Shown here: positions 9,655 to 17,461 of the stretch, piece after piece | Layout: each line of letters opens with the position of its first letter | How positions within the stretch are numbered: the first letter of the stretch is position 1 | Assembly (NCBI GenBank): GCA_963739235.1 | Contig: CAVTZY010000024.1 | Coordinates: 186,001 to 250,000 of the forward strand | Source: JAFNAG01 sp963739235 | GTDB taxonomy: Bacteria; Acidobacteriota; UBA6911 | Direction of reading: 5' to 3' | Length of the DNA stretch: 64,000 nucleotides | Program-made: the position numbers and the translations under genes | Notes under the pieces: generated by a model | Told to the model about the DNA's origin: nothing | The model's input: the letters and a program-made list of their open reading frames with translations, nothing else | Databases searched by the model: none

Positions 9655-10797
9655 GTGACCAATCCATCAAGGGTTCGGTTTTTGTCGTTTCCTGCAGTCT
9701 TCCTCCTGGCCTGCGGACTCCGTGGTCTTGGATTTCAGGCAGCCTTGATCACAGAAGAGCAAACTGGCAATGTGCCGCTGCGAGTCGAGAGGAAATATGT
9801 GGGCGAATTCATCTTTACCACTGCGCCGTTTGAATCCTGTCACGCCTCCACTATCGTTGAATTGCGCAACGGGGATCTCCTTGCGGCCTGGTTTGGCGGT
9901 TCGGCGGAGAGCAGGCCCGATGTCGCCATCTGGGGTGCTCGTCTTGCAGGTGATCGGTGGTCGGCGCCGTTTGAACTCGCACGCGAGCCGAACATCGCCA
10001 CCTATAACCCGGTGTTATTCTTCACAAGAGACGAACGCTTGTGGCTCTACTACAAATTCGGCCCGGGCCCAACTGGCTGGAGCGCGGCGCGGCGTTGGAG
10101 CCGCGACGACGGTAGGAGCTGGTCGATCGTGGAACATCTGGCTGCCGGGCTGTATGGCCCGATCCGGGCCAAGCCGCTGGTTATGCCTGACGGCACCATT
10201 GTCAGCGGGAGCTCGGTAGAAAGCTACCAATCGTGGGCCTGTTGGATCGAACGAAGCATCGACGGCGGCAAGACCTGGACGCGATTCGGCCCCATCACCG
10301 TACCAGGAGATGCTGGTTCTTCCGGCAAGGGCGGCGACACTCAGCCTGCGGTTGCAGCAGGGCGGGGGCTGCCGGAAGGGATCATTCAGCCGTCAGTCAT
10401 CTCCCTGGGCGGCAAACGGTTGCGATTCTACGCGCGTTCCACCGCCCGCATAGGGAGGATATGCGTTGCTGATTCCACCGATGGCGGCGCGACCTGGACG
10501 CAGGCCAAGCCCATTGATTTACCCAATCCCAATTCCGGCATCGATGCAGTGGCATTGCGGGATGGACGGGTGGTGCTGGTCTACAACCATTCCACTAAGG
10601 AACGCACCCCGCTGAATATCGCTGTCAGCAAGGACGGAGAACACTTTCAGATGTTCTATACGTTGGAGGATCAGCCGGGTGAATATTCCTATCCGGCGAT
10701 CATCCAGGCGAAGAATGGCGATCTGCACATTACCTACACCTGGAACCGTCAGCGCATCCGCCATGTCCTGGTGCCGCTTTTAATCATCCCCAAGTGA
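9655..10797 (+). CDS. exported sialidase-fold (BNR) glycoside hydrolase-like protein
   Basis: 380 residues from a GTG at 9655. An N-terminal hydrophobic segment (LSFPAVFLLACGLRGLGF) suggests export. The rest is a sialidase-superfamily six-blade propeller: repeated Asp-box-like phrases WSRDDGRSWS, IDGGKTWTRF and DSTDGGATWTQ; the segment FESCHASTIVELRNGDLLAA with the early blade; and late motifs DAVALRDGRVVLVYN and YSYPAIIQAKNGDLHITYTW. This is the 'exo-alpha-sialidase / BNR_2' group found in many polysaccharide-degrading bacteria. The three sialidase arginines cannot be assigned with confidence, so true sialidase activity is unproven. Confidence 0.82.
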   Translation: MTNPSRVRFLSFPAVFLLACGLRGLGFQAALITEEQTGNVPLRVERKYVGEFIFTTAPFESCHASTIVELRNGDLLAAWFGGSAESRPDVAIWGARLAGDRWSAPFELAREPNIATYNPVLFFTRDERLWLYYKFGPGPTGWSAARRWSRDDGRSWSIVEHLAAGLYGPIRAKPLVMPDGTIVSGSSVESYQSWACWIERSIDGGKTWTRFGPITVPGDAGSSGKGGDTQPAVAAGRGLPEGIIQPSVISLGGKRLRFYARSTARIGRICVADSTDGGATWTQAKPIDLPNPNSGIDAVALRDGRVVLVYNHSTKERTPLNIAVSKDGEHFQMFYTLEDQPGEYSYPAIIQAKNGDLHITYTWNRQRIRHVLVPLLIIPK

Positions 10798-10880
10798 GCC
10801 TGTGCGCCGTCCGAATCAATGAATCTTATAGAATTATTGAGATTCCGAGCGCGATCGGAATGAATTAGACTGAACCTGTT

Positions 10881-11486
10881 ATGATGAAACGGCTGACCAT
10901 ACACCCGGACAATCCGCAGGGCAGGCACCTGAAGGCAGCGGCCGAAGTTCTCGGCGCGGGTGGGCTCATCATTTATCCGACGGATTCTGTGTATGGATTG
11001 GGATGCGATCTCTTTGACAAGAAAGCGGTCGAAAAGATCTATCAGATCAAGGGGAAAGACAAACGCAAGCTGCTCAGTTTCATCTGTCCGGATCTGAAGG
11101 GTATTGCGGAATATGCCTATGTTTCCAATCCCGCGTACAAGATCATGCGGCATCTCCTACCCGGTCCCTATACTTTTATCCTGACTGCCACGAAACAGGT
11201 TCCCAAGATTCTGTTGGAGCAGAGAAAGACAGTCGGCATCCGGGTGCCGGACAACAAAGTCTGCCAGGCTTTGCTGTCCGAATTCGGCAGGCCGATCATC
11301 AGCACGAGCGCCTGTCTACCCGATCAGGATTTTCTTACCGATCCGGATGAAATAGAGGAGACCTTTGCCAGCACGGTCAATCTCTTCCTGGATGCCGGGC
11401 CCGGCGGCCTGGAACCCTCGACCATTGTCGACTTGATCCAGGACGAGCCCATTCTGATCCGGCAGGGCAAAGGCCCGCTGCGATGA
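10881..11486 (+). CDS. L-threonylcarbamoyladenylate synthase-family protein (Sua5/YciO/YrdC)
   Basis: 201 residues. The YrdC fold is clear: GLIIYPTDSVYGLGCDLFD near residues 29-47 (nucleotide site), KRKLLSFIC, LLPGPYTFIL, VGIRVPDN and SEFGRPIISTSA. The family makes threonylcarbamoyl-AMP for the universal t6A37 tRNA modification. The KRKLLSFIC phrase, in place of the usual KRP, resembles the YciO branch, whose activity is weaker or uncertain, so the exact role is open. Single-domain length. Cytoplasmic. Separated from the sialidase-like gene by 83 bp on the same strand. Confidence 0.88.
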   Translation: MMKRLTIHPDNPQGRHLKAAAEVLGAGGLIIYPTDSVYGLGCDLFDKKAVEKIYQIKGKDKRKLLSFICPDLKGIAEYAYVSNPAYKIMRHLLPGPYTFILTATKQVPKILLEQRKTVGIRVPDNKVCQALLSEFGRPIISTSACLPDQDFLTDPDEIEETFASTVNLFLDAGPGGLEPSTIVDLIQDEPILIRQGKGPLR

Positions 11487-11639
11487 TCCTGCCAAGTACA
11501 CTGATAATTCGAGTCAGGGAAATCAGGACGCCATGCAATTTTGCGCATTTATAAACATAACTTGTTCTTTGGACCGGTGCAAAATAGGGTTGCGTCCATT
11601 GTTTGCCTGGTTTGGATTCCTAGTTTCCCCCAGTCTTCA

Positions 11640-14222
11640 TCAGGGTTTAATCGCAGGCGGCACGAAATTGAGTTGATAGTTGTTCCCGCTGGGAACAGCT
11701 ACGCTGTAGTAACCGTTGGCGTCCGTCTTGGTGGATCCGGAAAAACCCAGGTTCGGCGCCCCAGTGATCGACTGCGAGGTGACAAATACGTAGGTATTAC
11801 TTACCCCGCCGCCTGAGCTGTCGGTCACCCGTCCGGAAATAGTCACCTGCACCGGAAAACCGGGAAGGTTAAAATCAAAAGTTGTATTGCCGGCCACGTT
11901 GACGGTTCCAGCGGCAGGATCTACCGGGAAGAACACAGTCCCACTCAAGAGCGGAACGGTCACTTTGACGACATAGCTCCGGTTGAGCAGAGGGATCAAT
12001 CCATAATTGCCTGTGGAGTCCATAGGCCCGTAACTCGTGATTGGGGGCGCACAGCAAGCGAATTGTGAGGGTGTGGGCGCTAATGTGTCCGTCGCATTGA
12101 CCGTGGTGCTGGCCGGCATGGTAGAAAGGCTTGCAGCTCGGATCGTCCCCGTGAGATTCGCACTGGAGACCGTGTAGTTAGCGATAACGGCACTGCCACC
12201 CATGTGTAGAGGGCCCAGGTTGTAAAACCCCGGGGCTGCGTACCCGAATTGAATATTCACTCCGTTGACGTTTGTCAGATAATCCCCAGCAGGCAAGGCA
12301 CCCTGGTAGTTGCCGCTCGTGTCCAATGGGCACCTCCCGGAAATTGTGTTGTCGTTGTTAGTAAAGATCACCGCCGGGGAGCCCACTGCCGATGGCAACC
12401 CGGAGATCTTGCCTGAGACATTGAACAGGGTCACCGAGGGCAACGCTTCGTTTCTGGTCGTATCGCCTCCGACCACCACGGAGCTTGGATCCGTATAGGT
12501 CATCGTCAGAAATTCATTAACTGGAGCTCCGTTAGGCTTGAAGTACACCTGGAGAGTGTATGTGCCTTGTGGAACCAGGACCACATAGGTGCCTGTCACC
12601 TGATTGATCGCGCCAGTAAAGAAATTGTTTGCGCCTGCGCTGGCTATGACGCTCGATGCCGTGCCGCTACCACTGATTGCGCCGGAAAGCTTAAATCCAC
12701 CGGGGAGCGTTTCGTTAACTGTCACATTGGTTGTCGCAGGGATGCCGCTTTCCATCTTCGAGAGAAGCGCGGGTTGTGTACCATTTACAGCTTCGCCGGA
12801 CGTGGCAGGCAAGGTCGTGTAGTTGGCGCCTGACAGATACTGGCGCAAGGTAGTTGCTGCAACTCCAGTTAGCGTAGATACACCGAGTGACCCTTTGAAG
12901 TTGGTCGTTCCAGGGAACAACTCGGAAACAAACACCGCCAGATGATTTTTGGCTGCGAAATTGGATCGTGTGGTTGTGCCCACAATTACTCCGCTGGTAT
13001 TCAGCAGCTTAAAGTTGAGTGTCTGGGTACTGATGCCCGGGTTAAAGAACGCGACCCCGGTATCGGAGGTGCCGTTAATGTCAACGGGCAACGTAAATTG
13101 TGTCAAGACAGAGGAATCCCCAACGCCGGCCTCTGTTTGGAATTTACCCTGGTTGAACTCCGTAAAAATCGCGGCGGCCCCTATAGGTACGTTGGAAGTA
13201 ATCGTGGCTGCGCCTGCGGCCTCGGCGCCTAAACCGTCGGTCTGGAGGAATACTGAAGCGCCGGCGGCCAAAATGATGGAAAAACTGCCAGATGTGCCGC
13301 TTCCGGAAATCGTCACAACCAATGGTGTGCCATCGTCTTTCGTCAGTGTGAGCGTTACGTTTGCCGTGCTCAATGAGATATTAAAGATCAGGAAGGAGGT
13401 CTTGAATCCTGTGCCGTTATAGGACCCGTTCACAACCTGAGCAATATTGAGCGCGAGTTTGCCGGACGACCGTGGCACCACCGGCAAGGATGTGAACGTC
13501 AATTGTCCGGTGGACGGATCCTGGTACTGCCTCAAACCCACTGCGGCGATTGCCGCCGAGCTTTGGACCACCAAGGTGCCACGGAAATTGCTGACTGTGG
13601 GAAACAGCTGGCCTGCAGCAGCCACGTAGGAAGCACTGTGTGTGCCTCTAAGCAGCAACAGCGTCACCGTACCCTTTTGACTCCCGTCCGTGTTAAGCAG
13701 AGTCATCGTTATCGTTGCATCTACTGCTGTCGGGTTGAACAGCGCCAGCCCGGTGAGGAAGAAGCCTGTTGAGTCGACCGGGAGCACAAAATCCGTCGAA
13801 GGAGCGGAGCTTCCCACCCCCGCTTCAGTCAGGTAATTTCCGGCCGCATCGTAGATGGTGAAGATCGCTGAAACACCAATCGGTGCCGTAGCATTCACCT
13901 TAGCAGCTCCTGCGGCCCCTTTTCCCAGGCCGTCGGTCTGGAGCATGTTGGTTGCGCCCGCACCGAGGGTAATGTTGAACTGACTGTTGCTCCCCAGCCC
14001 ATTGATTGTGACAACCATTGGAGCGCCATTGTCATCCGTCAGGGTCAGGACGACTGTGACATTGGCATCCGAGTTGTTGAAGATGACGAAAGTGGTCCTA
14101 AAACTGAATGCACCAAAACTGCCGTTGGCGACTTGCGGCAGGTAGTACAGGTTTTGTGCGTAGGCTCCACTGGCCAGAAGGAGCGATAGAAAGCACACTA
14201 CTCCCAACACTTTGATCTTCAT
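11640..14222 (-). CDS. large secreted beta-repeat protein with C-terminal carboxypeptidase-regulatory domain
   Basis: About 860 residues. The start at 14222 is chosen because GGGAGGTGG lies a few bases upstream and the resulting N-terminus (MKIKVLGVVCFLSLLLASGA) is an ideal signal peptide; an ATG six codons earlier lies within the ribosome-binding region. Two related units of roughly 220 residues follow (about 24-240 and 255-470). Each contains F..TF/SF.IFN, VTLTLT.D.G.P.VVTI.G, LQTDGLG...AGAA and IG..AIFT..., then TEAGVG. A middle region of beta-sandwich character leads to a final carboxypeptidase-regulatory-like module (VTISGRVTDSSGGGVSNTYV, DANGYYSVAVPSG). It resembles extracellular adhesin- or matrix-type proteins; no enzyme motif was seen. 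Confidence 0.8.
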   Translation of the reverse strand: MKIKVLGVVCFLSLLLASGAYAQNLYYLPQVANGSFGAFSFRTTFVIFNNSDANVTVVLTLTDDNGAPMVVTINGLGSNSQFNITLGAGATNMLQTDGLGKGAAGAAKVNATAPIGVSAIFTIYDAAGNYLTEAGVGSSAPSTDFVLPVDSTGFFLTGLALFNPTAVDATITMTLLNTDGSQKGTVTLLLLRGTHSASYVAAAGQLFPTVSNFRGTLVVQSSAAIAAVGLRQYQDPSTGQLTFTSLPVVPRSSGKLALNIAQVVNGSYNGTGFKTSFLIFNISLSTANVTLTLTKDDGTPLVVTISGSGTSGSFSIILAAGASVFLQTDGLGAEAAGAATITSNVPIGAAAIFTEFNQGKFQTEAGVGDSSVLTQFTLPVDINGTSDTGVAFFNPGISTQTLNFKLLNTSGVIVGTTTRSNFAAKNHLAVFVSELFPGTTNFKGSLGVSTLTGVAATTLRQYLSGANYTTLPATSGEAVNGTQPALLSKMESGIPATTNVTVNETLPGGFKLSGAISGSGTASSVIASAGANNFFTGAINQVTGTYVVLVPQGTYTLQVYFKPNGAPVNEFLTMTYTDPSSVVVGGDTTRNEALPSVTLFNVSGKISGLPSAVGSPAVIFTNNDNTISGRCPLDTSGNYQGALPAGDYLTNVNGVNIQFGYAAPGFYNLGPLHMGGSAVIANYTVSSANLTGTIRAASLSTMPASTTVNATDTLAPTPSQFACCAPPITSYGPMDSTGNYGLIPLLNRSYVVKVTVPLLSGTVFFPVDPAAGTVNVAGNTTFDFNLPGFPVQVTISGRVTDSSGGGVSNTYVFVTSQSITGAPNLGFSGSTKTDANGYYSVAVPSGNNYQLNFVPPAIKP

Positions 14223-14227
14223 GGATC

Positions 14228-14236
14228 CACCTCCCA
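14228..14236 (-). promoter_or_regulatory. strong ribosome binding site that sets the start of the 860-residue protein
   Basis: On the minus strand this reads GGGAGGTGG, spaced correctly for the ATG at 14222. It overlaps the alternative upstream ATG codons and therefore argues against them. Confidence 0.6.
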
Positions 14237-14543
14237 TCATCTTACACCGATACGGAGAGCGTACGCCTTTGGGCTAGAGGTTTATCTGGTGCCCGCGTAC
14301 GCTTATGTATCACCCGAGTCTCTAATAAGATTACCGGATGCCGGAATGCTTACGCCAATAAATGTTTTCGATTGGTTGTAGACACAAAAATCCTCAGAGC
14401 CGCAGATTGCCTGGTGAGTTTTGGTGCTCCGACAGTGGTTGAGAAGGAGTGTCTTACCGCCGCCGTATTTCAGCAGAGAGACTCTTGTCTTCGCAGTGTA
14501 ATTGTGATGAAGCGGACGCTAAGAGGATATTTCTGCCAAACGC

Positions 14544-15713
14544 CTACGATGTGAGCCATACTCCGGCGATCGGCGTTTGGCAGTGGCGGCACTTGCCTTT
14601 TTCGAGGCGCACTTCCACCGACGCGAAGCCGTTACGTTGCACCACGACCTGCCGGCAGTTGGGACAATATGTGCTCTCTGCGGGGTGGCCCGGGACGTTG
14701 CCTATGTAGACGAAGCGGAGTCCCTCCGCATCGGCGATAGCCTTGGCGCGTTCGAGAGTGCTGACGGGCGTGGGCGGCAGGTTCTTTAACAAATATTCCG
14801 GATGAAACCTCGAAAAGTGGACAGGTACATCCTGGCCCAACTCAGCCCTGATCCAGCGGGCAAACCCCCTGAATTCCTCGTCACTGTCATTCAAGGTCGG
14901 CACTACCAGCTGGACGACTTCCATCCAGACACCTTGCTTGCGTATGGTCACGAGAGCGTCGAGCACAGGCTTCAGCTCGCCGTTCACGACTTCCTTATAG
15001 AACTTTTCCGAAAAAGCCTTCAAGTCCACTTTGATGGCATCGACCGAGCGGCACACGTTCTTCAAGACGTCCTGCTGAACATATCCTCCGGTCACCACTA
15101 CGCTCTTGAGACCAGCCGCATGTCCTGCAGCAGCCGCATCGAGCATGTATTCGCAGAAAACGACCGGCTCGGAGTAGGTGTATGCGATAACCGGGCATTG
15201 ATATTTCCCGGCTTGGGCGACGACCTGAGCGGGAGGGAGGTAGGTAGACTGGACCTGCTCCGGCCTGACTTGCGAAATCTGCCAGTTCTGGCACATCTTG
15301 CAGTTGACGTTGCAGCCGGCAGTCGCGATCGAGAACGCCGAGCTGCCGGGGAGGAAATGGAAGAACGGCTTCTTCTCGATGGGATCCACGTTTGACGCCG
15401 CGACGCGCGAGTGAACCAGCGTGAAGTAAGTGCCGCCGCGGTTCTCGCGCACGCCGCAATAGCCACGTTCATGGTCGTCAATGACGCATTCACGGGGGCA
15501 CAGTTTGCATTTGATCTTCTTAAAGGACAGTTTTTCGTAGAAGCTCGCTTCCATAACAAACTGTGAATCGTTTCCGATCCGAGGTGACGTTCGAGAGAAA
15601 GAGACCTGATGCGCCGCTGCGCAGGCACCTGCCAGACAAGGGAACGAGGCGGCTTTAAGAAAGTCGCGCCGATTCAACGTACTCTCATCTGAACAGGGAT
15701 CGTCAAGATTCAT
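14544..15713 (-). CDS. amrS: AmmeMemoRadiSam-system radical SAM enzyme with Tat signal
   Basis: 389 residues. The N-terminus has a twin-arginine signature (NRRDFLKAASFPCLAGACAA). A first cysteine motif (CKLCPRECVIDD, then GYCGVREN) is followed by the radical-SAM motif CNVNCKMCQNWQISQ. Conserved segments VIAYTYSEPVVF, VVTGGYVQ, AIKVDLKAF and HFSRFHPEY match the AmrS family. A C-terminal cysteine pair region (CPNCRQ and CRHCQT) suggests a metal site. The gene starts 19 bp after the DUF362 stop and so forms an operon with it. The usual Memo and AMMECR1 partners are not present in this window. A Tat-exported radical SAM enzyme would be odd, because S-adenosylmethionine and low-potential reductant are cytoplasmic; the Tat-like leader may not be functional. 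Confidence 0.88.
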   Translation of the reverse strand: MNLDDPCSDESTLNRRDFLKAASFPCLAGACAAAHQVSFSRTSPRIGNDSQFVMEASFYEKLSFKKIKCKLCPRECVIDDHERGYCGVRENRGGTYFTLVHSRVAASNVDPIEKKPFFHFLPGSSAFSIATAGCNVNCKMCQNWQISQVRPEQVQSTYLPPAQVVAQAGKYQCPVIAYTYSEPVVFCEYMLDAAAAGHAAGLKSVVVTGGYVQQDVLKNVCRSVDAIKVDLKAFSEKFYKEVVNGELKPVLDALVTIRKQGVWMEVVQLVVPTLNDSDEEFRGFARWIRAELGQDVPVHFSRFHPEYLLKNLPPTPVSTLERAKAIADAEGLRFVYIGNVPGHPAESTYCPNCRQVVVQRNGFASVEVRLEKGKCRHCQTPIAGVWLTS

Positions 15714-15732
15714 CGTTTGCGGGTCCGCATTT

Positions 15733-16746
15733 TTATGATTCTATTACCTGAATCCGCGCCGGATCACAAGTGCCGAGGCGATGCCGCGCGTCCGCCGCCG
15801 TGGCAATGTAAGTCGGTTCACGCTTTAACCGTCGCAGGGGTTCCAACCCTTTTTCGGCCCTCTTCTGCTCGATAATCTGCCAGCCGGTATAGTCCAGCGC
15901 CACAGGATCCGTGCCCACGATCAATCCATTGTAAGGCCAGGTCCACTGAGGCATGAAGGAAGGTCCTCCCTCGTACTGTGCTGTGATGGCGTCGCAAATG
16001 GTCAGCCGGACCTTTTGCCTGATTGGCGGGAGCATGTTGACATCGGCAACATAGGGGTCGCCGACATTGAGATGGTACTTGTTCGGATTATGGATGGCGC
16101 CGAACATGTTCTTGAGTGCGCCGGTGACACCGGTGATCCCATGGTCCTTGAGCACCGGCAGGTTGATCACGGCGTCGCAGACGCGCGTAAGCGTGGTGGA
16201 AACGAGACTCCCCACATTCCCATAAACAGAGAGTTCCTGCTCGTAACCGGCTGAGTCGTTGCCGAAGCAACGAATGACGGAATTCCGCTCAACAATTCTG
16301 AAGCTGACACTCTCGAGGTCCGCGTTCAGCCGATCCCAGATCACGATGTTCCGGATGCCCGCCTGCTGGAGCCGTTCGCAGATGCCCTCCACCAGCAGCC
16401 GGTTCGTCGAAATGCCTTTGCCTGCCAGACAGTTTACCTTCAGCCCGACCACTTCTCCTGGGCGCACCACCTGCTGCCACGCTTCAATCGGGCTGTTTCG
16501 GTCGCAAAAACCCTGCAGCGCCCGGTCCAGGATCTTCAGCAGGGAATCCTGGTCCGGCCCGGACTTCATTTTTTGAAGCTGCGGGTCGCGGGCAATTACC
16601 ACTCTTGATTTTCTCTCCGGCTGAGAGCCACGCGGGTCATGAGGCTTGTTGCTGGCGCCCAGCCATCCGGCTGCCAGGGTCGAACCCACCAGCAGACCCG
16701 ACTTCAGGAAGGCACGGCGCGGCGACTTATCGGTTTTCATAATCAT
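15733..16746 (-). CDS. DUF362 protein with Tat signal
   Basis: 337 residues with a twin-arginine leader (SPRRAFLKSGLLVGSTLAAG). The body matches DUF362: VVRPGEVVGLKVNCLAGKG, then VINLPVLKDHGITGVTGALK, NMFGAIHNPNKYH, and IVGTDPVALDYTGWQIIE near the C-terminus. DUF362 proteins are often found next to iron-sulfur or radical SAM proteins; their activity is unknown. Here it is the first gene of a two-gene unit with the AmmeMemoRadiSam enzyme, and both carry Tat-type leaders. No ferredoxin domain is fused. Confidence 0.87.
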   Translation of the reverse strand: MIMKTDKSPRRAFLKSGLLVGSTLAAGWLGASNKPHDPRGSQPERKSRVVIARDPQLQKMKSGPDQDSLLKILDRALQGFCDRNSPIEAWQQVVRPGEVVGLKVNCLAGKGISTNRLLVEGICERLQQAGIRNIVIWDRLNADLESVSFRIVERNSVIRCFGNDSAGYEQELSVYGNVGSLVSTTLTRVCDAVINLPVLKDHGITGVTGALKNMFGAIHNPNKYHLNVGDPYVADVNMLPPIRQKVRLTICDAITAQYEGGPSFMPQWTWPYNGLIVGTDPVALDYTGWQIIEQKRAEKGLEPLRRLKREPTYIATAADARHRLGTCDPARIQVIES

Positions 16747-17147
16747 GATTTTTGGTTTCTTGCACCCAAGCTCGCTGCCGGCATTATAACAGATCGGTGT
16801 CAGGCTCCTGCTGCCTGTTTCTTTACAGCAGCACGCAAGCTTAATACGGCGCCGCGGATGGACCCGGGTTGCGTTGGATTTGCTGCCAGTGTGCGAAGTC
16901 GTTATGCAATCTGCCGGCTCCTTTGGCCAAGGAGTTTGCCAAGGCAGGAATCAAAACCTGGTAGGTATCGTTTGGCATCGACGAATATCCTGTTATGTCC
17001 ATACCTGGAACTGGATGAAGTATTTGCGCAGGAGCTCGAGGAAGAGTGTGCGGTCGGGGCCGGCGAATCACACTCCCTGGGGCGCCAACTCGAGCGATCG
17101 ATGGCATCACGAAAAACGTTTTGTGATGCTGCTGATTATTTTGGAAA
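16747..17147. other. intergenic spacer, possible remnant of a gene 3' end
   Basis: About 400 bases. A minus-strand frame ending near 16841 encodes NDTYQVLIPALANSLAKGAG and then RLHNDFAHWQQ, which has protein-like composition but no start and no family that I recognise. It could be the last part of a decayed gene. Otherwise nothing. Confidence 0.3.
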
Positions 17148-17170
17148 TTTCGAGGTTATGGCGCCTGTCC

Positions 17171-17440
17171 CGAATGGCGCTTAGATAAGGATTTCAATTG
17201 GGACCCTGAAAGGGTCCAGCAGCAAAGCCCAGGGCACAAGCCCTGGGGACTGATGTTTGGCAAGGCATCAGCCCTGAAAGGGCGGCGCAGGCTGTGTCGC
17301 CCTTTCAGGGCTGATTTCCCGGATTACCATGATCCCAGGGCTTGCGCCCTGGGCTTTGCTGCCCCGCCCCTTCAGGGCTTAATCACTTGATTTGGCGGGA
17401 CTAACAGGTGATTGGGGCATTCTTAATTAAGCGCCATTCG
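17171..17440. mobile_element. 270-bp palindromic MITE-like element, copy 1
   Basis: The ends are inverted repeats: CGAATGGCGCTTA at the left and TAAGCGCCATTCG at the right. Inside, AGCCCTGAAAGGGCG pairs with CGCCCTTTCAGGGCT, and GCAGCAAAGCCCAGGGC pairs with GCCCTGGGCTTTGCTGC, so the whole unit can fold into a long branched hairpin. It has no coding capacity. A second copy of exactly the same length lies at 20681-20950 in the same orientation, on the other side of the sensor gene. Confidence 0.75.
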
Positions 17441-17461
17441 CGCCTGTCCCCGATATTCCAT

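Noticed and set aside
17171..17440. CRISPR array or riboswitch
   Set aside because: The repeats are internal palindromes within one element and recur only as a second full copy at 20681; there are no regular spacers and no downstream gene in the right orientation.
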